From: Christensenella sp. UBA4247
GTDB lineage: Bacteria > Bacillota > Clostridia > Christensenellales > CAG-1252
NCBI GenBank assembly: GCA_002395405.1
Contig: DGWX01000071.1
Span: forward strand, 1 to 14,707
DNA: 14,707 nucleotides
Reading direction: 5' to 3'
The notes below the pieces were generated by a model. The model did no database searches. It was not told the DNA's origin and saw only the letters and a program-made list of their open reading frames with translations. Position 1 is the stretch's first letter. Each line of letters starts with the position of its first letter. The position numbers and the translations under genes are program-made. Shown one piece after another: positions 1 to 7,746 of the stretch.

Positions 1-1740
1 TTCTTCGGCAAATCTGGGTATTCCGAGATAGTCTTCGAGTTCATTACTCGAAACGACTATACTCTTTTCACCCTCAATGAGCTTAACGGCAGCTTTGCGA
101 AGGATCTTTCCGATCAACTGCTCCAATTTTCGAACCCCGGCTTCCATTGTATAGCGAGAGATCATAAGAGAAACTGCGTCTTCCGAAATCGTTACGGCGC
201 TCTCCTGCATTCCGAGCGTTTTCAATGCTTTCGGCAAAAGAAACTTTTCGGCGATCTTGATCTTCTCTTCGAGAGTATAGCTTCCGAGTTCGATGATCTC
301 CATTCGGTCAAGAAGCGGTCTTGACATCGTGGAGAGGCTGTTTGCCGTCGTTATAAACATAACCTTGGATAAATCAAACGGTAAATCAATGTAATGATCT
401 TGAAACGTTGCGTTCTGCTCGGGATCGAGAACTTCCAAAAGTGCGTTTGAAGGATCGCCTTTATAATCCGCGCCAAGCTTGTCTATTTCATCTAACAAGA
501 ATACGGGATTGGAAGTTCCCGCGTTTTTGATCCCGGCTATAATGCGACCGGGCATCGAACCTATGTACGTTCTCCGATGGCCGCGGATCTCCGCTTCGTC
601 GTGAACGCCGCCGAGACTTGCGCGAACATATTCTCTGCCGAGAGCGCGCGCAATCGATTTAGCGACGGATGTCTTACCGACGCCGGGAGGACCTACGAAA
701 CACAGTATATTACGAACGTTCCCTTTTCCGATCGCATGCACCGCGAGATATTCGAGGATTCTTTGCTTTACGTCTTCGATGCCGTAATGGTCTTCGTCCA
801 AAATTTCGCGAGCGCGCGCGATATCAAGGTTTTCTTCGCTGTATTTACCCCAAGGCAAAGCCAAAACTGTGTCGATATAATTTTTACAAACGAAACTCTC
901 CGGACTTCCCGTTTGAAGAGAGATCATTTTGTTCAACTCTTTTTTGAGTTTGTCCTTTACCTCTTCGGAAGCATTCAGCTCCTCGATCAAACGAGTATAT
1001 TTTTCGTTTTCGTCGTCTCCGCCGTACAGTTCTTCGTTGATAACTTTCAGTTCTTCACGGAGATAATACTCTCTTTGGCTTTTATCGATATTCTCCTGAA
1101 CCTTTCGTTCGATCTCATCGCGCAATTTTTCATGATCGAGCTGGACGCCGATGGCAACAGCAACGCTTTCCATTCTTTCGCTCGTGCGTTTTGCATAAAA
1201 AATATCGTTCGTATCGAGCGCATGAAAAGCGGCGCCGAACATATTGATCCAACGATCCGCGTTCATTTCGTCAAACGGAGGAAGATCTCTGTATATCTTT
1301 TCCGCGTCTTGCGAAGTCGCAAGTTTCTTTATACCTGCCGTTATAATTTCGCCGTATGCGGCGGCAGTCTCTCTGTCGCAATCATTTTCGTAAGGATATT
1401 CCGCAATTTTGGCGTAAGGTACGTCATCGAAAAACGCGATTTCCACAAGATGGACGCGCGTAAGCGAACGACCGAATAAAGCCTGCGTTTCATCTTTGGG
1501 TGAAGTCCGATGGATGGAAACGAGCGTTCCGATCAATTCTTCTTTCGCCAAATCGTCCGTTGAAACGAAAGAAGCACCCGAAACAAGAACTTTCGAGTAC
1601 TTTTCGTCATACATTCGTCTATCCAAATTAAGCGCGACGTCATTATCCGCTAAAATCGCTTTCTTAAAACCGACGAGGACGGGATAAAAACCTTCGCGCT
1701 CGTCCGATTCCGCGATCGGCATTACAGTTTCATTCATCAT
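1..1740 (-). CDS. lon: ATP-dependent protease Lon, C-terminally truncated by the window edge
   Basis: This is an open frame of 580 codons running off the left edge; the start is the ATG at 1740 (a second ATG follows at 1737), preceded by GGAG. Visible parts are a divergent Lon N-terminal substrate-binding domain (about 1-190), a coiled-coil region carrying the Lon signature KSQREYYLREE near 220-230, and an AAA+ module with Walker A GPPGVGKT at 350-357, Walker B FLLDEID at 414-420, the GHRRTYIGSMPG segment at 387-398, DRM at 478-480 and sensor-2 AGVRKLE at 534-540. The Ser-Lys protease domain lies beyond the edge, so activity cannot be judged. The usual N-terminal LPLR...FPGM stretch is not recognisable; the protein reads MPIAESDEREGFYPVLVG instead. 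It starts 14 nt after clpX and is the fourth visible gene of the tig-clpP-clpX-lon run. Family knowledge: Lon degrades damaged and regulatory proteins in the cytoplasm using ATP. Confidence 0.97.
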   Translation of the reverse strand, partial: MMNETVMPIAESDEREGFYPVLVGFKKAILADNDVALNLDRRMYDEKYSKVLVSGASFVSTDDLAKEELIGTLVSIHRTSPKDETQALFGRSLTRVHLVEIAFFDDVPYAKIAEYPYENDCDRETAAAYGEIITAGIKKLATSQDAEKIYRDLPPFDEMNADRWINMFGAAFHALDTNDIFYAKRTSERMESVAVAIGVQLDHEKLRDEIERKVQENIDKSQREYYLREELKVINEELYGGDDENEKYTRLIEELNASEEVKDKLKKELNKMISLQTGSPESFVCKNYIDTVLALPWGKYSEENLDIARAREILDEDHYGIEDVKQRILEYLAVHAIGKGNVRNILCFVGPPGVGKTSVAKSIARALGREYVRASLGGVHDEAEIRGHRRTYIGSMPGRIIAGIKNAGTSNPVFLLDEIDKLGADYKGDPSNALLEVLDPEQNATFQDHYIDLPFDLSKVMFITTANSLSTMSRPLLDRMEIIELGSYTLEEKIKIAEKFLLPKALKTLGMQESAVTISEDAVSLMISRYTMEAGVRKLEQLIGKILRKAAVKLIEGEKSIVVSSNELEDYLGIPRFAEE

Positions 1741-1754
1741 TGGTACTCCGTATG

Positions 1755-2987
1755 TTATGCGGACTCTTTTAAGATAACGGTGGGTTGCGTTTTTTTCTTG
1801 ATCGAATCGGACGTTACGACGACCTTTTCCACATTCGCCTTTCCCGGCAGATCATACATAACGCCGAGCATAACGTCTTCCAAAATGCAGCGCAGTCCTC
1901 TGGCTCCGGTTTTCAGTTCGATCGCGCGTTTTGCTACCTCGCGGATCGCGTCTTCTTCAAAGTCAAGAGCGACGTTATCAAATGCAAAGAGTTTTTTATA
2001 TTGTTTCGTAAGGGCGTTTTTCGGTTCCGTTAAGATTTTAACGAGCGCCTCTTCGTCGAGCGCGTTGAGCCCGACAACGATCGGCACTCTTCCGACAAAT
2101 TCCGGAATCAAACCGAATTTGATAAGATCGTCAGGCTGAACGTCCTTTATCATTTCGGAATAGCTATGTTCGGATTTAACGGAAACGCTTGCGCCGAATC
2201 CGAGAGCGGAAGTGTCTTTTCTCTTTTCCACGATTTTATCCAAGCCGACAAAGGCGCCGCCGCAAATGAAAAGAATGTTCGTCGTATCGATTTGAATGCA
2301 TTCCTGCTGCGGATGTTTTCTTCCGCCTTGTGGAGGGACGCTCGCAACCGTGCTTTCGATGATTTTAAGAAGCGCTTGTTGCACACCTTCTCCGCTAACG
2401 TCACGCGTTATGCTGACATTCTCGCCCTTACGGGCGATTTTATCGATCTCGTCGATATACACGATGCCGCGTTCCGCGAGTTTTACGTCGTAATTCGCCG
2501 CTTGGATCAACTTCAAAAGGATATTTTCCACGTCGTCGCCCACGTAGCCCGCCTCTGTCAAAGTCGTTGCGTCGGCTACGGCGAAAGGAACTTTTAAGAT
2601 CCCCGCAAGCGTTTTGGCAAGAAGCGTTTTGCCGCTTCCGGTCGGTCCTAACAAAAGAACGTTACTTTTTTCGAGAACAACGCCGTCCGAATCGTCCATT
2701 TTCTTATCGATCCTCTTATAGTGATTGTACACGGCGACGGAAAGCGTTTTTTTCGCGTCATCTTGTCCGACGATATATTCGTCCAGCTTTTCTTTGATTT
2801 CTTTCGGAGTGGGCAGTTTTTCTCCCTCTTTGACAGGTTCAAGAGTCTTTTCGGACGACAAAATATCGGAACACAAACGAATACATTCGTCGCATATATA
2901 AGCGCCGCTTTCGCTTCCGATCATTCTTTTGACGTCTTTATCCGTCCTGCCGCAAAAAGAGCATCTGTTTCCCTCTTCAATCTTCAC
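1755..2987 (-). CDS. clpX: ClpX, AAA+ unfoldase of the ClpXP protease
   Basis: The protein has 410 residues, normal for ClpX. It has an N-terminal zinc-binding domain with Cys9, Cys12, Cys32 and Cys35, Walker A GPTGSGKT at 114-121, pore-1 loop GYVGD at 147-151, Walker B IVYIDEID near 175, an RKH loop in GGRKHPQQE, and sensor-2 GARGLR. The ClpP-docking IGF loop reads LGF (in SALGFGA), a conservative change. The start is a GTG at 2987, set by an AGGAG about 10 nt upstream and by the zinc domain beginning at residue 9; no nearby ATG fits. ClpX recognises tagged substrates, unfolds them with ATP and threads them into ClpP. The gene sits 34 nt after clpP and 14 nt before lon, so all are probably on one transcript. 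It has no obvious promoter of its own. Confidence 0.98.
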   Translation of the reverse strand: MKIEEGNRCSFCGRTDKDVKRMIGSESGAYICDECIRLCSDILSSEKTLEPVKEGEKLPTPKEIKEKLDEYIVGQDDAKKTLSVAVYNHYKRIDKKMDDSDGVVLEKSNVLLLGPTGSGKTLLAKTLAGILKVPFAVADATTLTEAGYVGDDVENILLKLIQAANYDVKLAERGIVYIDEIDKIARKGENVSITRDVSGEGVQQALLKIIESTVASVPPQGGRKHPQQECIQIDTTNILFICGGAFVGLDKIVEKRKDTSALGFGASVSVKSEHSYSEMIKDVQPDDLIKFGLIPEFVGRVPIVVGLNALDEEALVKILTEPKNALTKQYKKLFAFDNVALDFEEDAIREVAKRAIELKTGARGLRCILEDVMLGVMYDLPGKANVEKVVVTSDSIKKKTQPTVILKESA

Positions 2988-3021
2988 TGAATTCAGTCTC
3001 CTGTTTTAGATTACGCGGAAA

Positions 3022-3627
3022 TTATCTGTTATAATAAATTTTGTCGATCAAACCGTAGGAAAGAGCTTCTTCCGCGCTCATAAAGTTATCCCTCTCGGTG
3101 TCCTGACAGACTTTTTCATAGGGTTGACCCGTGCGCTCGCTCAAAATGCGATTGAGTTTTTCTTTCGTTCTTAAAAGATGATCGGTATAGATCGCAACGT
3201 CGGTGGCTTGACCGCTGATCCCGCCCGAAACGAGAACTTGATGGATCATTATATCCGCGTTCGGTAACGCATATCTCTTCCCCTTCGTTCCGGCAGAAAG
3301 CAAAAGCGCGCCCATACTCATCGCGTTGCCTATACAAATAGTATTCACATCGCATTTGATATAGTTCATCGTATCGTAGATCGCAAGCCCGTCGGAAACG
3401 CTTCCGCCCGGGCTGTTGATATACAAACAAATATCTTTTGAAGGATCCTTCGCCTCGAGATAAATCATTTGGGCGATAATGCTGTTCGCCGTATCGGAAT
3501 CGATCGCGCCCGAAAGGAAGATGATCCTATCTTCCAAAAGACGAGAATAAATATCGTACTGACGTTCGCCTCGATTGGTTTGGTCGATGACGTATGGAAT
3601 AATGTTTTTGATCGTTTTCTTTTCCAT
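3022..3627 (-). CDS. clpP: ClpP, proteolytic subunit of Clp proteases
   Basis: The protein has 201 residues, the usual ClpP length. The catalytic triad is visible as Ser104 (in NAMSMGALLL), His129 (in MIHQV) and Asp180 (in DTERDNFM); Ser-to-His spacing is 25, as in E. coli ClpP. The oxyanion-loop region INSPGGSV is at 70-77. The ATG at 3627 is chosen because AAAGGAG lies 6 nt upstream; an in-frame TTG at 3645 would place that ribosome binding site inside the gene. No propeptide is obvious. ClpP forms the tetradecameric serine-protease barrel that partners with ClpX (next gene) and possibly other Clp ATPases. It lies 48 nt after tig. No complete CtsR or CIRCE operator was seen in this gap. Confidence 0.98.
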   Translation of the reverse strand: MEKKTIKNIIPYVIDQTNRGERQYDIYSRLLEDRIIFLSGAIDSDTANSIIAQMIYLEAKDPSKDICLYINSPGGSVSDGLAIYDTMNYIKCDVNTICIGNAMSMGALLLSAGTKGKRYALPNADIMIHQVLVSGGISGQATDVAIYTDHLLRTKEKLNRILSERTGQPYEKVCQDTERDNFMSAEEALSYGLIDKIYYNR

Positions 3628-3675
3628 ATCTGTCTCCTTTAACAAGTTAAGTTATTGTCCGATTTACGGATTTTA

Positions 3676-5022
3676 TTACTTGATGTCGTTATGTTCGGAA
3701 AGGAATTTGATGATCTTATCCGTCATCAAGGTGTTCAGAATATAATCCGCTTCTTCTTGCTTCATATTTCTCCGGTAATCGCCCGTCTTCTTTCCCGCGG
3801 ACGCCGCTCTGACTTCAAGCGCGGCTTCGAAATCCGCCTGCGTAACTTGTATATTCTCTTTCTCCACGATATAGTTCATAATGAAACGGGTCAATTCGCG
3901 ATCCTTCGCTTCCGCTTTGTACCCTTCGATCATATCCTGCTCGGTTTTTCCGATGTAAGAAAGATAGGTGGCGAAAGGAATACCTTGACTCTCCATATTG
4001 CGGCGCATATCGGAAAGCATCGTTGCGGCTCTTTGGTCGATCAACGCTTCGGAAAGCGCGATCGGATTGTTTTTGATCAAAGCTTCCACGATGCGGTTGG
4101 AAGTTGCGATTTCCGCATTTTTGGTCTCGCGTTCTTCCGCCTTTTTGCGAATATCCGCTTTGTACGCTTCCAAAGTATCGAATTCGCTGACGTCTTTCGC
4201 AAAATCATCGTCAAGATCGGGAACTTTCTTTTCTTTGACCGCATTTACTTTGCAAGCGAAGACGGCTTCCTTTCCCGCAAGATCTTTTGCGCCGTAATCT
4301 TCGGGGAAAGTAACCTTAACGTCTCTCTCCTCTCCCGCTTTCGCGCCGACGAGCTGATCTTCGAATCCGGGGATAAAGCTTCCGCTTCCGATAACGAGAT
4401 CTTGTTTTTCAGCCGTTCCGCCGTCGAATTTAACGCCGTCGATCGAACCGCTGTAATCCAGGTTGATTTGATCGCCGTTTTTGACCTCGCGATCCACGAC
4501 CTCCCAAAATCCCGCTCTGTCTTGCGCGGCGGCGATCTCGCGTTCTACCGCACCGTCCACGTCAGGCTGAACCCTTTCGATTTCGAGCCCGGTATATTTG
4601 ATTTCGACGTTCGTCGGCATATAAGCAACGGTTAAAGTAAAAGATACTTTCCCGTTTTCGAGAGCGGACACATCAAGCGCGGGACGCATCGCCAAATTTT
4701 CCGCGTCGATGGTTTTGGATTCCATAAGCGCGTTGTAAACCTCGTTTACGGCAACTTCTTCCGTGTCCGCAACGAACACGTCTTTGCCGTACGTATTTTC
4801 AATAACCGACTTAGGCGCATGCCCTTTTCTGAAACCGACGACCGTAAAGCGACCTTTATTTTGGATATAAGCCGCGTCTTCGCAGGCTTTCCAAAGATCG
4901 CCCTCCACGGTAAAGCCGTAAACTTCGGTCAATTCAGACTTCTCAAGAGTGTAAGAAAGATCGAAATCTTTCTTTGTCGCGCCGTTTTTAACGGTGATTT
5001 TCAAAGTGTTGGTATTGCTCAT
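3676..5022 (-). CDS. tig: Trigger factor, ribosome-bound chaperone and peptidyl-prolyl isomerase
   Basis: The protein has 448 residues. It has an N-terminal ribosome-binding domain with the signature GFRKGHAP at 63-70, an FKBP-type prolyl isomerase domain (about 165-262, starting GDQINLDYSG and containing GSGSFIPGFE), then an alpha-helical SurA-like C-terminal chaperone domain to the end. The start is the ATG at 5022 with GGAGG 8 nt upstream; the frame extends to 5055 but without a better start. The ribosome-docking signature sits nearly 20 residues later than in typical trigger factors, where it is near residue 44, so the N-terminal domain carries extra residues, roughly within 1-45. The gene is first in the tig-clpP-clpX-lon run, with a probable promoter just upstream. 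Trigger factor binds near the ribosomal exit tunnel and shields nascent chains. Confidence 0.97.
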   Translation of the reverse strand: MSNTNTLKITVKNGATKKDFDLSYTLEKSELTEVYGFTVEGDLWKACEDAAYIQNKGRFTVVGFRKGHAPKSVIENTYGKDVFVADTEEVAVNEVYNALMESKTIDAENLAMRPALDVSALENGKVSFTLTVAYMPTNVEIKYTGLEIERVQPDVDGAVEREIAAAQDRAGFWEVVDREVKNGDQINLDYSGSIDGVKFDGGTAEKQDLVIGSGSFIPGFEDQLVGAKAGEERDVKVTFPEDYGAKDLAGKEAVFACKVNAVKEKKVPDLDDDFAKDVSEFDTLEAYKADIRKKAEERETKNAEIATSNRIVEALIKNNPIALSEALIDQRAATMLSDMRRNMESQGIPFATYLSYIGKTEQDMIEGYKAEAKDRELTRFIMNYIVEKENIQVTQADFEAALEVRAASAGKKTGDYRRNMKQEEADYILNTLMTDKIIKFLSEHNDIK

Positions 5023-5053
5023 AGGTAATTCCTCCGTATATAATTGCACAAAC

Positions 5054-5083
5054 ATAATATCATAAATATATTTACGCGCGCAA
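5054..5083 (-). promoter_or_regulatory. Probable sigma-A-type promoter for tig-clpP-clpX-lon
   Basis: Reading the minus strand, a -35-like TTGCGC (5078-5083) is separated by 18 bp from a -10-like TATTAT (5054-5059). Transcription would start near 5047, giving a leader of about 25 nt that contains the GGAGG of tig. The -10 is good and the -35 is weak (3 of 6 consensus bases). No -10-like box in the other short gaps of this gene run looked better. Confidence 0.5.
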
Positions 5084-5110
5084 GCATTTTGACCTTCCCT
5101 TCACAATTTC

Positions 5111-5139
5111 TTGATAAAGAAAAAAAACAGTGTTAGAAT
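5111..5139 (+). promoter_or_regulatory. Strong promoter for rqcH, predicted to give a leaderless mRNA
   Basis: TTGATA (5111-5116), a 17-bp spacer and TAGAAT (5134-5139) make a near-consensus sigma-A promoter. Only six bases (5140-5145) separate the -10 from the rqcH ATG at 5146, so transcription should begin at or within a base or two of the start codon. No Shine-Dalgarno is present upstream of the ATG, and an in-frame TAG lies four codons upstream. Confidence 0.75.
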
Positions 5140-5145
5140 AAAAAT

Positions 5146-6834
5146 ATGCCGGCAGATTACGTTACCTTAAACGCCTTGGCGCACGAACTTGACGTCGCGC
5201 TTTCGGGCGGGAAAATCAGAAGGATCTCGCAACCGGAAAAAGACGAGATCACGATCAGTGTTTTTAACGGTCATACCAACCGTCTTTTGGTCATCAGCGC
5301 AAACCCGAATTCTCCGCGCATTCACCTTACGACCGTAAAAAAAGAAAACCCTTACGCGGCGCCGCCGCTTTTGATGATATTAAGAAAATACGTCGGCTCC
5401 GCGATCATTCGAAAAGTCGATACCATCGCGAAAGACAGAATCGTTCGCCTGACCCTATCCGCTCGAAACGAAATGTTCGATAACGAAACGTTCTATCTCG
5501 TTTGCGAACTTATGGGGCGATACAGCAATATCATTTTGTTAAACGAACAAAACCGCATTTTGGACGCACTGCACAAACTCGTTCCGGACGAGGAACAAAA
5601 AAGAAACGTCCTTCCGAACGCGATCTATCTCCCACCGGAGCAAAACAAAGTATTCATCGGAGACGAAGATTTATTACGAGAGGCGCTTGAAAAAACCGAT
5701 CTGCCCTTCCGCGATTTTCTTGTAAAGCACACGGCGGGCGTTTCCGGGCAAAGCGCCGACCAGATCCTCTTCGAAGCGGAAAAGAGCGGAGCGCTCGACG
5801 CAAAAACCGTCGCAAAAACGGCGAGCCTTTTTGCAAACGTTGCCCAAACGGCTTTATTCTGCCCTTGTTTAACGAAAGAAGGGAAAGCGGACTTCTATCC
5901 TTACGATTTTGCCTTTCGCAAAACGGAGAAACGATCCACTTTGAACGAATGCGCCGACGAAGTTTTTTCAGCCTCCGACACTGCCGCTCGAGTCGCCGCA
6001 AAAGCGAAAATACTCGAACGAACCTTAAACGCCGCAATCAAAAAAACAAAAAATTCACTTTCGATATTGAATCATAAAATTTCGGAAAGCGGCGAAGCGG
6101 AAGACCTCCGCGTAAAAGCGGAACTGATCACTTCCAATCTTTATCGAATAGCGCCGCGCGCTTCTTCGATCGAGGTTTTCGATTATTATGAAGGAAAGGA
6201 TCGGACAATCGATTTGGACCCTTCTCTCTCTCCTTCCGCTTACGCTCAAAAACTGTATAAAAAATATGCGAAATTAAAGCGTGGAAAAGAAATCAATCTT
6301 GCTCTTCTTTCCCAAAACGAAAACAATCTCGAGTATTACGAAGCGTTGCTCGCTCAGCTACAATATGCCACTTCCGTCGAAGACGTTTCCATAACGGAAG
6401 AGGAAATGAGAGAAAGCGGTATCCTTCCTTCTCCGAAATCGAAAGGAAAAGAAAAACGATATGTTGCAAAATACTTCGCGTTCGAAAAAGACGGATTTCG
6501 AATTTTATGCGGCAGAGGCGGAATCCAAAACGAAGAAGTTACATTCAAAGAAGCGAAAGAAAACGATCTTTGGTTACACGCGGCGAAATCTCACGGCGCG
6601 CACGTCGTTATTCTAAGCGAAAAAAAGAGCATTCCCGACTCGGTCCTCCTGTTCGCTGCCGAAATCGCGGCCTATTATTCGGAACGACGCGAAGACGAGA
6701 ACGTCGGCGTGGATTATACGAAACGCAAAAACGTTCGCCGTCATCCGGCTAAAAAAATAGGATTGGTTTATTATTCCGATTACAATTCGATCCAAGTCAA
6801 ACCGAATTCACACGAAGATGATCGCCTGAAATAA
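5146..6834 (+). CDS. rqcH: RqcH/NFACT-family ribosome quality-control factor (FbpA-like)
   Basis: The protein has 562 residues, with a full-length NFACT architecture. NFACT-N (about 1-185) begins at the family's usual point, with GGKIRRISQPEKDEI at 21-35 and the Asp97-Arg98 pair that in Bacillus RqcH is needed for alanine tailing. A helix-hairpin-helix region follows, then a long charged coiled-coil segment (about 280-430), and a C-terminal NFACT-R domain (about 445-555) containing ENDLWLHAAKSHGAHVVI and a basic KRKNVRRHPAKK stretch. Family knowledge: RqcH binds obstructed 50S subunits carrying peptidyl-tRNA, recruits alanyl-tRNA and adds C-terminal alanine tails that mark the chain for ClpXP. 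Older annotations call it fibronectin-binding protein. It is monocistronic, divergent from tig-clpP-clpX-lon, has no Shine-Dalgarno, and its TAA abuts the rluD stop. Confidence 0.95.
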   Translation: MPADYVTLNALAHELDVALSGGKIRRISQPEKDEITISVFNGHTNRLLVISANPNSPRIHLTTVKKENPYAAPPLLMILRKYVGSAIIRKVDTIAKDRIVRLTLSARNEMFDNETFYLVCELMGRYSNIILLNEQNRILDALHKLVPDEEQKRNVLPNAIYLPPEQNKVFIGDEDLLREALEKTDLPFRDFLVKHTAGVSGQSADQILFEAEKSGALDAKTVAKTASLFANVAQTALFCPCLTKEGKADFYPYDFAFRKTEKRSTLNECADEVFSASDTAARVAAKAKILERTLNAAIKKTKNSLSILNHKISESGEAEDLRVKAELITSNLYRIAPRASSIEVFDYYEGKDRTIDLDPSLSPSAYAQKLYKKYAKLKRGKEINLALLSQNENNLEYYEALLAQLQYATSVEDVSITEEEMRESGILPSPKSKGKEKRYVAKYFAFEKDGFRILCGRGGIQNEEVTFKEAKENDLWLHAAKSHGAHVVILSEKKSIPDSVLLFAAEIAAYYSERREDENVGVDYTKRKNVRRHPAKKIGLVYYSDYNSIQVKPNSHEDDRLK

Positions 6835-7746
6835 TTATATTTTTCCTTGAAATCCGAGCTTTTCGAGCGCAGCGGCAAAAGTCTCGTTCACAGGCGCTTC
6901 AAAGGTCATTTTTTCACCGGTTCTCGGATGAAACAAAACGAGCTTGTGCGCATGCAAAAGCTGACCGTAAGGCGCGAGTTTATTCGCCTTTCCGTACGTT
7001 ACGTCTCCCACCACGGGGTGCGAAATGCTTTTCATATGAACGCGGATCTGATGCGTTCTTCCGGTTTTCAATTCACATTCGACAAGCGTGTATTTTTGAA
7101 AACGAGCGATGACTTTATATAACGTAACGGCTTTTCGCCCTCCCTCTTTCGAAATCGCCATTTGTTTTCTGTCTTTTTTACTGCGATCGATGTTTTTATC
7201 GATGACTCCCTCGTCTTCGGATATATTTCCTTCCACAAGCGCGTAATAATAACGCAAGGCTTTTTTCGATGAAATCTGTTCGGAAAGAGATAGGTGCGCC
7301 CGATCGTTTTTGGCAATTACGATCAATCCGGACGTATCTTTATCAAGGCGATGAACGATGCCGGGACGGATCTCTCCGTTGATTCCGCTGAGGTCTCCGA
7401 TCCGAAACAAAAGCGCGTTTACGAGCGTTCCGTCGGGAGATCCGACGGCCGGGTGGGTGACCATTCCCTGCGGCTTATTGACGACCGCGATGTCTTCGTC
7501 TTCGTAAACGATATCGAGCGGTATATCTTCGGGGGTTGCAAGAATGGGTTTAGGATCGGGAATGTCCACGCAAACCGAATCGTTCGGTGCGATCTTCACG
7601 CCGGTTTTCTCGGGTATTTTTCCGTTTAAAAGAACGTATCCGTCTTCAATTGCCTTGCGAATAAAAGAACGCGTTTTACCGAGAGCGGACGATAAAAAAA
7701 CGTCCAACCGCTCTCCGCCGCCGGTCACATTAAAGTTTTCTCTCAT
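6835..7746 (-). CDS. rluD: RluD/YlyB-type 23S rRNA pseudouridine synthase
   Basis: From the ATG at 7746 the protein has 303 residues, typical of the RluA/RluD family. An S4 RNA-binding domain (about 12-60, RLDVFLSSAL...VLLNGK) is followed by the catalytic domain. The motif HRLDKDTSGL at 132-141 carries the catalytic Asp135, and KTGRTHQIRVH is the conserved late motif. An AGGAG precedes a tandem ATG pair (7749 and 7746); 7746 has the better 6-nt spacing, though 7749 is possible. The ribosome binding site and start lie inside the end of lspA (17-nt overlap), so translation is probably coupled. The lspA-rluD order matches Bacillus lspA-ylyB. Which uridines are modified cannot be read from sequence. 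There is no terminator before the abutting rqcH stop. Confidence 0.93.
   Translation of the reverse strand: MRENFNVTGGGERLDVFLSSALGKTRSFIRKAIEDGYVLLNGKIPEKTGVKIAPNDSVCVDIPDPKPILATPEDIPLDIVYEDEDIAVVNKPQGMVTHPAVGSPDGTLVNALLFRIGDLSGINGEIRPGIVHRLDKDTSGLIVIAKNDRAHLSLSEQISSKKALRYYYALVEGNISEDEGVIDKNIDRSKKDRKQMAISKEGGRKAVTLYKVIARFQKYTLVECELKTGRTHQIRVHMKSISHPVVGDVTYGKANKLAPYGQLLHAHKLVLFHPRTGEKMTFEAPVNETFAAALEKLGFQGKI

Noticed and set aside
577..1479. 300-codon open frame on the plus strand opposite lon
   Set aside because: It is antisense to well-conserved Lon AAA+ and coiled-coil sequence and resembles no known protein; it is a shadow of the lon codon pattern.
2205..2235. LGF instead of IGF in the ClpP-docking loop of ClpX
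   Set aside because: It is a conservative hydrophobic change beside an otherwise normal ClpX and ClpP, not enough to suggest altered docking.
3628..3645. Upstream TTG start for clpP, adding six residues
   Set aside because: The AAAGGAG ribosome binding site would fall inside the coding sequence; the ATG at 3627 has ideal spacing.
3655..4635. 326-codon open frame on the plus strand opposite tig
   Set aside because: It lies fully antisense to a confidently identified trigger factor, has no recognisable motifs and has a composition typical of a codon-bias shadow.
5086..5093. GGTCAAA on the minus strand upstream of tig, like a CtsR heat-shock operator half
   Set aside because: CtsR needs two tandem heptads three bases apart; the second is absent here. 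No CIRCE element was seen either.
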